NCBI GenBank assembly: GCA_009911185.1
Contig: QXWW01000036.1
Span: forward strand, 1 to 46,110
Length of the DNA stretch: 46,110 nucleotides
Direction of reading: 5' to 3'
Source: Lachnospiraceae bacterium
Lineage (GTDB): Bacteria > Bacillota > Clostridia > Lachnospirales > Lachnospiraceae
Of this stretch, positions 28,680 through 36,980 are shown in pieces. The notes under the pieces are model-generated. The model ran no database searches. It was not told the DNA's origin and was given only the letters and a program-made list of their open reading frames with translations. The stretch's first letter is position 1; each line of letters begins with the position of its first letter. The position numbers and the translations under genes were made by a program.

Positions 28680-30923
28680 TCAAAACCCATTCACAGGATC
28701 AAAATCAAACTGTACCATTACATTTTGAAACTCCCGGTGCCGGTTTACAAATTGTTCCAGCACGTCCTTAATTTGTATCAACACGGAATAATCCTGATGT
28801 TTAAAATATAATACTTTCCGGTAAATATCCTTTACCTTGGCAATTCCCGCGTCAGAAGGGCCAATCACAGAAAGACCGCAAAGCTTTCCCTGCTCCTGCG
28901 CCTGCCGGACTTTCTTTGCCAGCAGCTCTACGCTTAAAATCGCCTTCAATTCATCTTTGGAAGCCGTAAGCATCGTCAGCATATGCCCAATGGGCGGGTA
29001 ACGCATCAATTCCCGATAACCAATCTCTGTCTCGTAAAATTTTTTATAATCCTGCTTTTGCGCCAATGCGATCGCGTAATGGTCCGGACTGTAAGTCTGT
29101 ATCACAACTTCTCCCGGCAGCTTTCCTCTTCCGGCGCGTCCCGCCGCCTGGGTAATAAGCTGAAATGTCCGCTCCGCCCCGTGAAAATCGCTTACGTGCA
29201 AAGACAAATCTGCCGCGAGGATTCCCACCAGGGTCACGTTGGGAAAATCATGCCCCTTAACAATCATCTGCGTTCCAATTAAAATATCCGCCTCCTGATT
29301 GGCAAAAGAAGATAAAATTTTCTCATATCCCTCTTTCTTGCGGGTAGTATCAAAATCCATCCGCAGTACGCCTGCACCTGGAAAACGCTTTTTTACGATC
29401 TCTTCTATTTTCTGTGTCCCGGCTTTAAATGCGCCGATATACTTCGAACTGCATTCCGGGCACTCTCTGGGCAGACTACTGGTATAGCCGCAGTAATGGC
29501 ACATCAGTTTTCCATTATTATGCTGGCTTAACGACACATCGCAATGAGGGCATTTCATCACATGGCCGCAGGCACGGCAGGATACAAATCCCGCCATACC
29601 TCTGCGGTTGATAAATAACATAATCTGCTGGCCTGCCTCAATACGCTGTTCCATCAGCTTCTGCAGTTTATCACTTAGAATGGAACGGTTCCCCTGTCTT
29701 AGTTCTTCCCGTAAATCTGCAATATAACACCTGGGTAACGGTTTTTCTTCGATTCTTTTTTCTAATTCCAAAAGAATATAATTTCCTTTTTGGGCATGAT
29801 AAAAACTATCCACAGAAGGCGTCGCGGAACCTAATACCACACTGGCCCCCGCCATCCGGGCGCGCTCAATCGCCGCTTCCCTGGCATGGTAGCGCGGCAG
29901 CGTCTCGCTCTTATAACTGTTTTCATGCTCTTCATCTATGATAATAATACCTAAATTTGAAAAAGGTGTGAACAATGCGGAACGAGGCCCTATCATTACG
30001 TCCAGATCTCCATTTTTCGCCCGTTCGAACTGGTCATAACGTTCTCCCTTAGACATTTTGGAATTAAGGATAGAGACGCGTTCTCCAAACCGCTGATAAA
30101 AACGCACTACGGTCTGATAAGTCAGCGCGATTTCAGGAATCAAGACGATCGCCTGCCTGCCGCTTTCCACCACTTGTTCAATTAATTCTATGTATACAGC
30201 CGTTTTTCCGCTCCCGGTAACTCCCCGAAGCAGGTAAGTCTGATAATTTCCCCGTGAAAAATCTGTCCAGATACGTTCTACCGCCTGACTTTGCTCCCTA
30301 TTGAGAACCAGCCGTTTCTTTTCCTGTTTCATCTCTCCCAGCGGATTCCGGTAAGCGCGTTTCTCCTCCACTGCCAGCATCCCCATCTCTTCCATGGCGC
30401 GGATCACGGTCGGCGTTATATTTAGCTTCTTTGTCACCACCTCATAGGGCAGAGGGTTTTGCCCGAGAAGCCCCGTCAAAAGCCTGGCCCTGGCCGTATG
30501 ATGTTTTTTCTCAAAAAATGCGAGCTGTTCTTTGGCCCTGCCGGGGCTTACAACGAGCCGCACCAAACGCTGCTTCTTTTCTGTGGATTTCTGTTTCACT
30601 GGCAATACGGTTGCCAGCGCCTGGTTCATGGTACCGCCATAATTTTTACGCATCCATCCTGCAAGGGCAATAAGCTGGGATTCTATAGGGATACTGCCTG
30701 CCACGATCCCTTCGATCTCTTTCAATTTCGATATCTCGTACTCCGGCGTGTCTGTAAGCTCCACCACATAAGCAGTGCTCTTGCGGCCGCCATTCCCGAA
30801 GGGCGCTTCCACCTGCATTCCCACCGTCAATTCTCCCTGCAGGTTTTGCGGTATCTTATATTGAAACGTCTTATCCAGTTTTTCATGTGATATATCTATG
30901 ATAACATTGGCGTATTTTGCCAT
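28680..30923 (-). CDS. priA: Primosomal protein N' (replication restart helicase PriA)
   Basis: A 3'-5' helicase that reloads the replisome at stalled forks. The protein has 747 aa. An N-terminal DNA-binding domain (about 1-105) and winged helix precede the helicase core with GVTGSGKTAVYIELI, IIIDEEHENSYKSE (DEEH box), VVLGSATPSVDSFY and LITQAAGRAGRG. A zinc domain is inserted with CRACGHVMKCPHC and CHYCGY...CPEC. ATG 30923 was preferred over a GTG four codons upstream. It lies 24 bases after murE. Confidence 0.96.
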   Translation of the reverse strand: MAKYANVIIDISHEKLDKTFQYKIPQNLQGELTVGMQVEAPFGNGGRKSTAYVVELTDTPEYEISKLKEIEGIVAGSIPIESQLIALAGWMRKNYGGTMNQALATVLPVKQKSTEKKQRLVRLVVSPGRAKEQLAFFEKKHHTARARLLTGLLGQNPLPYEVVTKKLNITPTVIRAMEEMGMLAVEEKRAYRNPLGEMKQEKKRLVLNREQSQAVERIWTDFSRGNYQTYLLRGVTGSGKTAVYIELIEQVVESGRQAIVLIPEIALTYQTVVRFYQRFGERVSILNSKMSKGERYDQFERAKNGDLDVMIGPRSALFTPFSNLGIIIIDEEHENSYKSETLPRYHAREAAIERARMAGASVVLGSATPSVDSFYHAQKGNYILLELEKRIEEKPLPRCYIADLREELRQGNRSILSDKLQKLMEQRIEAGQQIMLFINRRGMAGFVSCRACGHVMKCPHCDVSLSQHNNGKLMCHYCGYTSSLPRECPECSSKYIGAFKAGTQKIEEIVKKRFPGAGVLRMDFDTTRKKEGYEKILSSFANQEADILIGTQMIVKGHDFPNVTLVGILAADLSLHVSDFHGAERTFQLITQAAGRAGRGKLPGEVVIQTYSPDHYAIALAQKQDYKKFYETEIGYRELMRYPPIGHMLTMLTASKDELKAILSVELLAKKVRQAQEQGKLCGLSVIGPSDAGIAKVKDIYRKVLYFKHQDYSVLIQIKDVLEQFVNRHREFQNVMVQFDFDPVNGF

Positions 30924-30947
30924 AAAATCTACCACCCGCTTACTATA

Positions 30948-32423
30948 TCATTCTGAAATCATGTTAAATTCCTCTAAAATTTCCCGTATCAGCACCCGCT
31001 CGTCCATAGGATATTTCCTGCCTTTGATTTCCTGGTAATCTTCATGGCCTTTTCCCGCCAGTACAATAATATCTCCCGGCTGCCCATTGGCAATGACATA
31101 GCGGATGGCTTCTTTGCGGTCCGGAATCTCCACATATGCTCCGTTTGTTTTCGCCATTCCTGTTTTAATATCGTCAATAATAGCCTGCGGCTCTTCATAT
31201 CTTGGATTATCAGAAGTAATCACTGTTAAGTCCGCAAGCCTTCCCGACACCTCTCCCATCTCATAACGCCGCAGCCTGGAACGGTTGCCTCCGCAGCCAA
31301 ACAGACAGACCAGCCGCGCCGGCTCGTATTCTTTTAACGTAGTCAAAAGGCTTTCAAGGCTCATGGCATTATGCGCATAGTCAATCATCAGGGTAAAGTT
31401 ATCCGACACCCTGACCATTTCAATTCTACCCTTCACTTTCGCTTCTTTTAACGCCCGTTTTATGTCCTCCGTCTCCGCGTTAAAATGACGGCAGATCGCA
31501 ATTGCCGTCAGAGAATTGTAAATGCTGAATTTCCCTGGCACATCGACCTCAATCTGAGCGTTTACCAATCCTTCCGCCGTATAGGAAACGCCCAGATACC
31601 CCGGTTTCTTGACAAGCTGAGGATTGACTGCCCGAAGATCTGCAGTTTCTGAAAATCCGAATGTCTCCAGGGTACAGGTATGTCCTTTGAGCACCTGCTG
31701 CCAGTGCTTATCGTCTGCATTGACAATCCCAGTCCTGCATTGGCGAAACAGCCGTCCTTTACAGGACATGTATTCTTCAAAAGAGGAATGCTCTCCCGGC
31801 CCGATATGATCTGGTTCCATATTGGTAAATATGCCGATTTCAAAGGTAAATCCTGCCGTACGGTGCATCATAAGCCCCTGCGAGGATACCTCCATCACCA
31901 CGCATTCGCAGCCCGCTTCCACCATTTGGCGGAAATATTTCTGGACAATATAAGACTCCGGCGTGGTATTGTTTGCCGGAATCACCTGGTCCCCTATAAT
32001 TGCCTCAATGGTACCGATTAGTCCTGTCTTATAGCCTGCATTTTCCAGAATGGCTTTCACCATATAGGTGGTGGTAGTCTTCCCCTTGGTTCCGGTGATG
32101 CCAATTACTTTCAGTTTTTCTGCCGGATGGTGGAACCAGGCGCAGGAAGTAAGGGCAAGCCCATACCGGGTATCTTCCACCTGAATTATCGTAAGCTGCG
32201 GCGGCGCTTCTACTCCTTCCTGCACCAGTACTGCCGCCGCACCTTTTTCTGCCGCCTCTTTTACAAAAGTATGCCCGTCTACTACAGTGCCCTTAATGCA
32301 GACAAACAGGCAACCCTGAACCACTTTCCTGGAATCATACACTAATTCTGTAATCTCTTTATCTATATTTCCCTGCACTACCTTATAGTCCAGGCGTTCC
32401 AATAATTTTTCCAAATGCTCCAT
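30948..32423 (-). CDS. murE: UDP-N-acetylmuramoyl-tripeptide synthetase, meso-DAP type MurE
   Basis: Adds the third amino acid to UDP-MurNAc-L-Ala-D-Glu during peptidoglycan synthesis. The protein has 491 aa from the second ATG (GAGG seven bases before it). Domains are an N-terminal UDP-binding domain (LVYDSRKV, GHTFV), a central ATPase (GITGTKGKTTT P-loop, NNTTPES, MEVSSQG, FTNMEPDHIG) and a C-terminal domain (IDYAHN, CGGNRSRLRR, TSDNPRYEEP, GKGHEDYQ). The DNPR motif fits meso-diaminopimelate rather than lysine as substrate. It has MEPDH where LxxDH is usual. It is the promoter-proximal gene of the long operon running to thiN. Confidence 0.93.
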   Translation of the reverse strand: MEHLEKLLERLDYKVVQGNIDKEITELVYDSRKVVQGCLFVCIKGTVVDGHTFVKEAAEKGAAAVLVQEGVEAPPQLTIIQVEDTRYGLALTSCAWFHHPAEKLKVIGITGTKGKTTTTYMVKAILENAGYKTGLIGTIEAIIGDQVIPANNTTPESYIVQKYFRQMVEAGCECVVMEVSSQGLMMHRTAGFTFEIGIFTNMEPDHIGPGEHSSFEEYMSCKGRLFRQCRTGIVNADDKHWQQVLKGHTCTLETFGFSETADLRAVNPQLVKKPGYLGVSYTAEGLVNAQIEVDVPGKFSIYNSLTAIAICRHFNAETEDIKRALKEAKVKGRIEMVRVSDNFTLMIDYAHNAMSLESLLTTLKEYEPARLVCLFGCGGNRSRLRRYEMGEVSGRLADLTVITSDNPRYEEPQAIIDDIKTGMAKTNGAYVEIPDRKEAIRYVIANGQPGDIIVLAGKGHEDYQEIKGRKYPMDERVLIREILEEFNMISE

Positions 32424-32458
32424 TGCCATTCCTCTTTTCTCACACGCATATTCATTTT

Positions 32459-32487
32459 ATTATATGATATATCTGAAGTTTTGGCAA
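32459..32487 (-). promoter_or_regulatory. Sigma-A promoter of the murE-thiN operon
   Basis: Minus strand TTGCCA, exactly 17 bases, then consensus TATAAT, 36 bases before the murE ATG. Downstream genes to thiN (18975) are on one strand with gaps mostly under 65 bases and no strong terminator that I can see, so one transcript of about 13.5 kb is plausible. Confidence 0.8.
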
Positions 32488-32643
32488 GTTTTGCTTGCAC
32501 CCACTTCAGGAATCGCAAAATACACACTTTGCCGCGCCAGGCATGTTTGCTTTAGCGGTCTAATAATGCGTATATTCTTTTTTCTGCAGAAAAGTTACTT
32601 TCCTATTAGTGATAACAGCATTTATCCGAATCTCATATGCAGT

Positions 32644-32681
32644 ACAAAAAAGAGCTGCCATATCCGTAGCAACTCTTTTTT
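32644..32681. terminator. Bidirectional terminator-like hairpin between the nuclease gene and murE
   Basis: AAAAAAGAG-CTGC pairs with GTAGC-AACTCTTTTTT around CATATCC. It has A and T runs on both sides, so it can act on either strand. On the minus strand it would end transcripts leaving the nuclease gene. The rest of 32488-32777 shows nothing further. Confidence 0.75.
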
Positions 32682-32777
32682 GCGTCTGACACAATCATGA
32701 TTGCCATTTTAATAATTTTCATCAAAACGACCATGCCTCTCAGAATCAAAATATATTTTATCTGCATTTCAGAGACT

Positions 32778-33686
32778 TTATTTAAAGTATTCCAGTGTTT
32801 CCTCTTCTTTTATTCCAAATTCATTCATAATAACAGTTCTTATCTCTGCGTCGCTATGCCCCAGTCCCCGGAGCATTTCCACCGCTCCACATATCCCGGC
32901 CCGCATTCCTTCTTTCCTTCCTTCTTCTCTTCCTTCTTTTCTTCCTTCTTTTCTTCCTTCTTTTCTTCCACTCTCTTCTCTCTGCCGTAACTGCGGCTCC
33001 ATGATCTCCATCAATGCTTCCAGCATCTTTTCATCTCCCTTCCAGTTTTCGAACAGTCTCTTATTCGCTTCCAGCATTACTTCCAGGACTGCCTCCGCCA
33101 GCTCACGCTCGCCTTTTTTATTTAACCCTTTTATCTTCTCAAGAAGCAGCCTTGCATCCTTTTTTTCCACGTTCCCAGACAGCGCCCTCAGCCACACGTG
33201 TTCTCTTTCATCCAGCTCTTTTGTAACGATTATCTGTGTTGGAAATAACACGTTCCCCTCCACATAATAAATCCCTCTATAAGGATTTAACAGTGTGTAT
33301 CCGTGTTTCCGCAAATATTCAAACAACCCCTGCGGTTTCCCTTCCCTGACAATTGATACCGTTATATCTTCTGCTTTTCTTTCATCAACTATGCTTCCAT
33401 ATGATTTGTAAAGCCCTGCGTAAGCTCCGGCTTTATAAAATACGTCAATATCAAGGTGATCCCCCGGAGATTTATACTCCATGATATTGTGTCCTCGGAA
33501 AATTCTCCCAATCTCATTGACAATATCAGTCCCTGCATCCTTCTTTATGACCAGAAGATCAATCTCTAAAGGCTTTGTATTCAGGTTGTATTCCTTCTCA
33601 AACTCTAAGCATTCCCTGTATTTTATCAGCTCCAGATTCATCGCTGACACAAAACCAGGATGCCATTGTATCTTCGTATCTTTCAT
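32778..33686 (-). CDS. Rpn-like PD-(D/E)XK nuclease family protein
   Basis: A 302-aa protein of a family that is multicopy and widespread in Lachnospiraceae, related to recombination-promoting (Rpn/YhgA-like) putative transposases. The N-terminal half carries a PD-(D/E)XK-type core: EIDLLVIKK with the first acidic residue and NIMEYKSP with the E-x-K pair, followed by DVFYKAGAYAGLYK. The C-terminal half is helical and charged, with a KEGR repeat near residues 240-259 and a short C-terminal domain ending in TVIMNEFGIKEEE. Its role is unknown: it could be a DNA nuclease that promotes recombination, or a domesticated remnant. It has its own promoter at 33710-33738 and an AAAGGGAA ribosome site. 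The neighbourhood is accessory. Confidence 0.75.
   Translation of the reverse strand: MKDTKIQWHPGFVSAMNLELIKYRECLEFEKEYNLNTKPLEIDLLVIKKDAGTDIVNEIGRIFRGHNIMEYKSPGDHLDIDVFYKAGAYAGLYKSYGSIVDERKAEDITVSIVREGKPQGLFEYLRKHGYTLLNPYRGIYYVEGNVLFPTQIIVTKELDEREHVWLRALSGNVEKKDARLLLEKIKGLNKKGERELAEAVLEVMLEANKRLFENWKGDEKMLEALMEIMEPQLRQREESGRKEGRKEGRKEGREEGRKEGMRAGICGAVEMLRGLGHSDAEIRTVIMNEFGIKEEETLEYFK
32908..32967 (-). repeat. 12-bp tandem repeat (five units) coding KEGR
   Basis: On the + strand five units of CCTTCTTTTCTT (the last three identical, the first two with one or two changes) follow without a gap. They code for the lysine-glutamate-glycine-arginine run. Twelve is a multiple of three, so gain or loss of units keeps the frame and would change only the length of the charged linker. 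Confidence 0.9.
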
Positions 33687-33709
33687 CTGAAATTCCCTTT
33701 CTTAATCAC

Positions 33710-33738
33710 ATTATAACATACTTTTACGTTCTTACCAA
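33710..33738 (-). promoter_or_regulatory. Sigma-A promoter of the Rpn-like nuclease gene
   Basis: Minus strand TTGGTA, 17 bases, then perfect TATAAT with TG one base before it (extended -10), 24 bases before the ATG. Confidence 0.75.
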
Positions 33739-33828
33739 CAACATGAAATTTCTGTCAAGACAAACGGCCCAAGCCTGTCTCTCTGTAAAGTACTATGAAT
33801 ACGTATATTCCCGCTCTTTTTGGAGAAA

Positions 33829-33994
33829 CTAGTACAACGAAATTAAGTCTTTGATATATTCACGCAGGATAATTGTTTCAGATACAAGGAAGAAAAACGA
33901 CGGCGCAGCGGTGGCTACGGCTAGGTTTTCTGACATAGTAGCTGGACAATTTGGCAAGTGAAGATGTCAATTACTTAATATTCGTTGTACTAGA
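33829..33994. mobile_element. MITE-like 166-bp element with terminal inverted repeats
   Basis: The ends are exact inverted copies: CTAGTACAACGAA at the left and TTCGTTGTACTAG at the right. The match continues inward to about 20 bases if one base is skipped (ATTAAGT). The inside has no ORF. The left 65 bases recur at 36992-37056 in the same direction with about 90 percent identity. Small size, terminal inverted repeats and a second copy nearby fit a non-autonomous element or a mobile structured RNA element. No transposase for it is in the window. Confidence 0.7.
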
Positions 33995-34035
33995 ACACCA
34001 GAACTAACGATATTGATCAGGGAGTGACAATTATA

Positions 34036-34251
34036 ATGAAAGTAATGCTCAGTGAACTTTTAGAGAATAGAGGAATATCACAAAACAAACTTGCCAAAGA
34101 CACTGGAATATCCACAACTACTCTCAGGAATCTGAATCACAACAGAACAACGCGAATCAGCTTTGATATTTTGGAAAAACTTTGTATTTACCTGGATTGC
34201 AGCGTAAACGATATTCTCTGCGTGGAAAATAAAGATTGTCCGGGAGTATAA
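34036..34251 (+). CDS. Small XRE-family (Cro/CI) transcriptional regulator
   Basis: A 71-aa helix-turn-helix protein of the YozG-like type. The HTH covers about residues 8-60: LLENRGISQNKLAKDTGIS, TTTLRNLNHNRT, then LEKLCIYLDCSVNDILCV. There is no other domain. AGGGAG lies 11 bases before the ATG; a GTG four codons upstream overlaps that site and is less likely. It stands alone 40 bases after the inverted-repeat element. It could regulate itself or a nearby gene, but its target is not visible. Confidence 0.85.
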   Translation: MKVMLSELLENRGISQNKLAKDTGISTTTLRNLNHNRTTRISFDILEKLCIYLDCSVNDILCVENKDCPGV

Positions 34252-34306
34252 ATTGAGAGACAAGCATCTTATCCATCGACCAGCCTGATCTCATCATGCT
34301 GTAAAA

Positions 34307-34400
34307 GTCAAATAGCCCGTAGCAAGCTACGGGACATCAAGCTTGCGGCGCAGCAGAGCTGCTGGGTATTTGAACCTCGCGGTATTCGTCAAATATCCAT
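34307..34400. repeat. Structured palindromic element with nested hairpins
   Basis: CCCGTAGC-AA-GCTACGGG (34316-34333) is a perfect hairpin. It is enclosed by TCAAATAGCCC and GGGTATTTGA (34308-34373), and an inner GCAGCAGAGCTGC hairpin follows. A further TCAAATA occurs at 34389. The layout looks like a dispersed palindromic repeat or a small structured RNA rather than a terminator, as no T-run follows. Only one copy is seen in this window. Confidence 0.5.
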
Positions 34401-34425
34401 GAGGCATGGCTATTTTCCTCATTAC

Positions 34426-34713
34426 TCACGGGGAAAAATTGAATGGTGCACGCTGCAAAGGCGTCCCTGACTTTATTATTGAGTGATGCCCGGCAAGCCC
34501 GCAGAGAATTTCATCCGCAAACTCTACTGCTACAAAATTCCGTATTTTGTTGAGATTCTGTATAGCCTCTTCTAATGACAACATACGATGCGTATAAGCA
34601 CATGAATCCATCTTCTGTATCTTCAGCCGCGCCTGCCGCGGCTTCTAACACTTTCCTGCTGCATATCTGCAAATGCCAGTTGATTTCAACTGTTCTTCTA
34701 TCACCTTTGCCAT
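34426..34713 (-). pseudogene. Decayed small ORF with an in-frame TAG
   Basis: Reading from ATG 34713 gives a frame beginning MAKVIEEQLKSTG that meets TAG after 22 codons. It then stays open in the same frame for about 72 codons (SLEEAIQNLNKIRNFVAVEF, then ADEIL) to 34426. Another frame overlaps it over part of the stretch. The protein is not recognised. It may be a broken gene of a mobile element. The assignment is weak. Confidence 0.3.
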
Positions 34714-34977
34714 ATTGAGCGGCCACTTGATTCTTCAATTTTTATAATCTCCATCCCTTCCTGATATAGATACTGGTTTTCGTGCCTGCTTTTGGTTTCG
34801 AAACCAGCGTACCATCATGCCTGTCCCCTTATATTATTTTTGCATTATCAGCGTAACTCCATTATAACTTTCATAATAAAATATTCCAAAATACCTTTCG
34901 CTCAAAGCCCCCCATCACGACTTTACATAACGAACGTTTGAGCAAACCTCATTTTGTTGGACAGTTAAAAAATACGC

Positions 34978-35006
34978 TTGACATTTATCACATAATGTAA
35001 TATAGT
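34978..35006 (+). promoter_or_regulatory. Sigma-A promoter of the gntR-ABC operon
   Basis: Perfect TTGACA, exactly 17 bases, then TATAGT. The -10 box lies inside the large palindrome that follows, which explains how a repressor bound there would block transcription. Confidence 0.85.
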
Positions 35007-35035
35007 GTACTTATCGAACAAGTACACTATATTAC
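34997..35035 (+). promoter_or_regulatory. Operator palindrome for the GntR/YtrA regulator
   Basis: GTAATATAGTGTACTT and AAGTACACTATATTAC are perfect 16-base arms around a 7-base centre (ATCGAAC). The site covers the -10 box and likely start point of the promoter, 17 bases before the regulator gene. Autorepression through an inverted repeat containing AGTGTA/TACACT is the known pattern of the YtrA subfamily. The same RNA could also fold as a hairpin in the leader. Confidence 0.8.
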
Positions 35036-35051
35036 ACTCCGGAGGCATCTA

Positions 35052-35429
35052 GTGGAAATTATCATTAGCACAAACAATAATAAACCTATTTATGAACAGA
35101 TTACCTCGCAAATAAAAGCGATGGTAATGAGCGGTGAGCTGTCCCAGGGGGAGGCTATTCCCTCCATGCGGGCGCTGGCAAAATCTCTGCATGTCAGTGT
35201 TATCACTGTCCAAAAAGCATATGAAGACTTACAGAGAGACGGTTTTATTGAAACCACGGTAGGCAGGGGAAGCTTCATTTCTGCCAACAGCATGGATTTT
35301 TACCAGGAAGAGCAACAACGGCAGACAGAACAATACTTACAGCAGGCTGCCGAAATTGGACGCAACTGCAATATCAGCCTGGAAAAGCTGATTGAATTAC
35401 TGACTTTATTTTATCAGGAAGATGAATGA
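35052..35429 (+). CDS. GntR-family transcriptional regulator, YtrA subfamily
   Basis: A 125-aa repressor. The winged helix is in residues 10-75 with PIYEQITSQIKAMVMSGEL, EAIPSMRALAKSLHVSVITV and QKAYEDLQRDGFIETTVGRG. The short C-terminal helical part (about 80-125) serves for dimers and replaces the large effector domain of other GntR proteins, which marks the YtrA subfamily. It starts at GTG 35052 after CCGGAGG. The gene overlaps the next ABC gene by eight bases. YtrA regulators generally respond to cell-wall antibiotics or peptides and repress their own ABC operon. Confidence 0.93.
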   Translation: MEIIISTNNNKPIYEQITSQIKAMVMSGELSQGEAIPSMRALAKSLHVSVITVQKAYEDLQRDGFIETTVGRGSFISANSMDFYQEEQQRQTEQYLQQAAEIGRNCNISLEKLIELLTLFYQEDE

Positions 35430-36285
35430 CATGGATAATGCCCTACAGGTAGAACATTTACAGAAAAACTATTCTGATTTTACGTTGAACAATATTACAT
35501 TTTCCCTGCCCAAAGGCTGCATTATGGGACTAATCGGAGAAAACGGCGCTGGAAAGAGCACCACCATCAAAGGAATTTTAAATCTGATAAGGACAGACGA
35601 AGGCAAGGTAGCTTTCTGGGGAAATCCTCTTTCCTCCCAGATTCAGAAAGAAGATATCGGCGTGGTATTTGACCAGATGAATTTTTATGGAACGCTTACC
35701 CCCGGACAGCTTGGAAAAATCGGTGCGGCCGCTTACCGCAACTGGGATCAGAAAACATATGAAAATTACCTGAAGCGTTTCTCTCTGCCGGACAAAAAAG
35801 CTCTGAAAAATTTTTCGCGGGGAATGCAGGTTAAACAGGCGCTTGCCATGGCACTGTCCCACCATGCAAAGCTTCTGATTCTGGATGAAGCCACCAGCGG
35901 CCTGGATCCCATTATGCGGGATGAAATCCTGGATATCTTCCTGGATTTTGTGCAAGATGAAGAACATTCAATCCTGATTTCCTCCCATATTACCAGCGAC
36001 CTGGAAAAAATTGCCGACTATATCACCTTCATTCATCAGGGAAATATCATTTTCAGTGAAAATAAAGATACCCTGATTTACAATTATGGAATCTTAAGAT
36101 GCGGCAATGACGCTTTCCTGGCGCTAGACAAAACGGATATCCTTGCCTGTCGGAAAATGGATTACCAGTGGGAGGTCCTGGTAGCAGACCGCAAAGCAGC
36201 CGCCTCCAAATACAGAAACGCCGCCGTCGACCCGGCAACCATAGACGAAATCATGCTGTTGTACGTGAAAGGAGAACGACAATGA
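35422..36285 (+). CDS. ABC transporter ATP-binding protein (YtrB-like)
   Basis: The ATPase of a YtrA-controlled ABC-2 exporter, 287 aa. Walker A is GENGAGKSTT, Walker B is LLILDEATSGLDP, and the H-loop is ISSHI. The signature is the divergent FSRGMQVKQALA in place of LSGGQ, as usual for this subfamily. The C-terminal part after residue 210 is typical of the family. The ATG at 35422 overlaps gntR. A second ATG at 35431 has GGAAG at a better distance and may be used instead. The end overlaps the permease start by four bases (ATGA). Confidence 0.92.
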   Translation: MNDMDNALQVEHLQKNYSDFTLNNITFSLPKGCIMGLIGENGAGKSTTIKGILNLIRTDEGKVAFWGNPLSSQIQKEDIGVVFDQMNFYGTLTPGQLGKIGAAAYRNWDQKTYENYLKRFSLPDKKALKNFSRGMQVKQALAMALSHHAKLLILDEATSGLDPIMRDEILDIFLDFVQDEEHSILISSHITSDLEKIADYITFIHQGNIIFSENKDTLIYNYGILRCGNDAFLALDKTDILACRKMDYQWEVLVADRKAAASKYRNAAVDPATIDEIMLLYVKGERQ

Positions 36286-36914
36286 AAAGTTTACTCTTAA
36301 AAGACATCTACAATATCCGGCAAAATATGAAACAAATGCTTCTGATACTTTTATTTATCTCTGCATGTATGTTTTTTAATTCTTCTCCTTCCGGCGTTAT
36401 GGTATTTGTCAGCGTTCTGTTTACCATGATGACCGTTACCACTTTTGCCATAGACGAACAGTCCCATTGGGAAAAATACGCCCTGATCATGCCTATATCC
36501 CGGAAAACCTACGTAATGGAAAAATATATGATTTGCCTGATGTTCACCCTGGCGGGCATGGTCTTTGGATTTATTGAGACATTTATCTATCAGCTTGCCA
36601 CTCACAGCCTGGATGCGGTTTTCCTTGGTTCTTGTGCATTTATCAGCATTATGTTGGGATTTGTGTGCGGAATCCTATATATTCCCATCTTATTCCGTTT
36701 TGGTTCTGAACAGGCACGATTGATTATTATCGGAGTTATTGCCTTCCTGGGGCTGGTTGGATATCTGATTTACTGGTTCTTCAAAGCCCTGTCCATCCCC
36801 GTTACCAGACAGTTATTAACTGCCGCCGGGTTCCTCAGCCCCATACTGCTGCTTTTATTCGCCGCTATCTCCTATTTATTAAGCGTGAGATTTTTTCAGG
36901 CAAAAGAATTTTAG
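36282..36914 (+). CDS. ABC-2 type permease (membrane subunit)
   Basis: A 210-aa membrane protein with about six hydrophobic helices. It begins MKSLLLKDIYNIRQN, typical of the ABC-2_membrane_5-like family, and has the cytoplasmic EQSHWEKYALIMPISRKTYV loop seen in bacteriocin or cell-wall-stress exporters. GGAGAACG precedes the ATG, which overlaps the ATPase stop. Together with the upstream ATPase and regulator it makes a complete three-gene exporter unit closed by a terminator. The substrate is unknown. Confidence 0.9.
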   Translation: MKSLLLKDIYNIRQNMKQMLLILLFISACMFFNSSPSGVMVFVSVLFTMMTVTTFAIDEQSHWEKYALIMPISRKTYVMEKYMICLMFTLAGMVFGFIETFIYQLATHSLDAVFLGSCAFISIMLGFVCGILYIPILFRFGSEQARLIIIGVIAFLGLVGYLIYWFFKALSIPVTRQLLTAAGFLSPILLLLFAAISYLLSVRFFQAKEF

Positions 36915-36920
36915 CCTTCG

Positions 36921-36972
36921 GGTGTCAAAAGGTCATTGTACCTTACAATCCTCTTGACACCTGAAATTTTTA
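36921..36972 (+). terminator. Terminator of the gntR-ABC operon
   Basis: GGTGTCAAAAGG pairs with CCTCTTGACACC around a 17-base loop, followed by TGAAATTTTTAG. It starts six bases after the permease stop. Confidence 0.75.
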
Positions 36973-36980
36973 GAAGAGCC

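Noticed and set aside
32440-32777. Possible small RNA or gene between murE and the nuclease
   Set aside because: Only a promoter and a bidirectional hairpin are supported; short frames there lack features.
32908-32967. CRISPR-like short repeats
   Set aside because: The units are contiguous 12-mers without spacers and encode protein.
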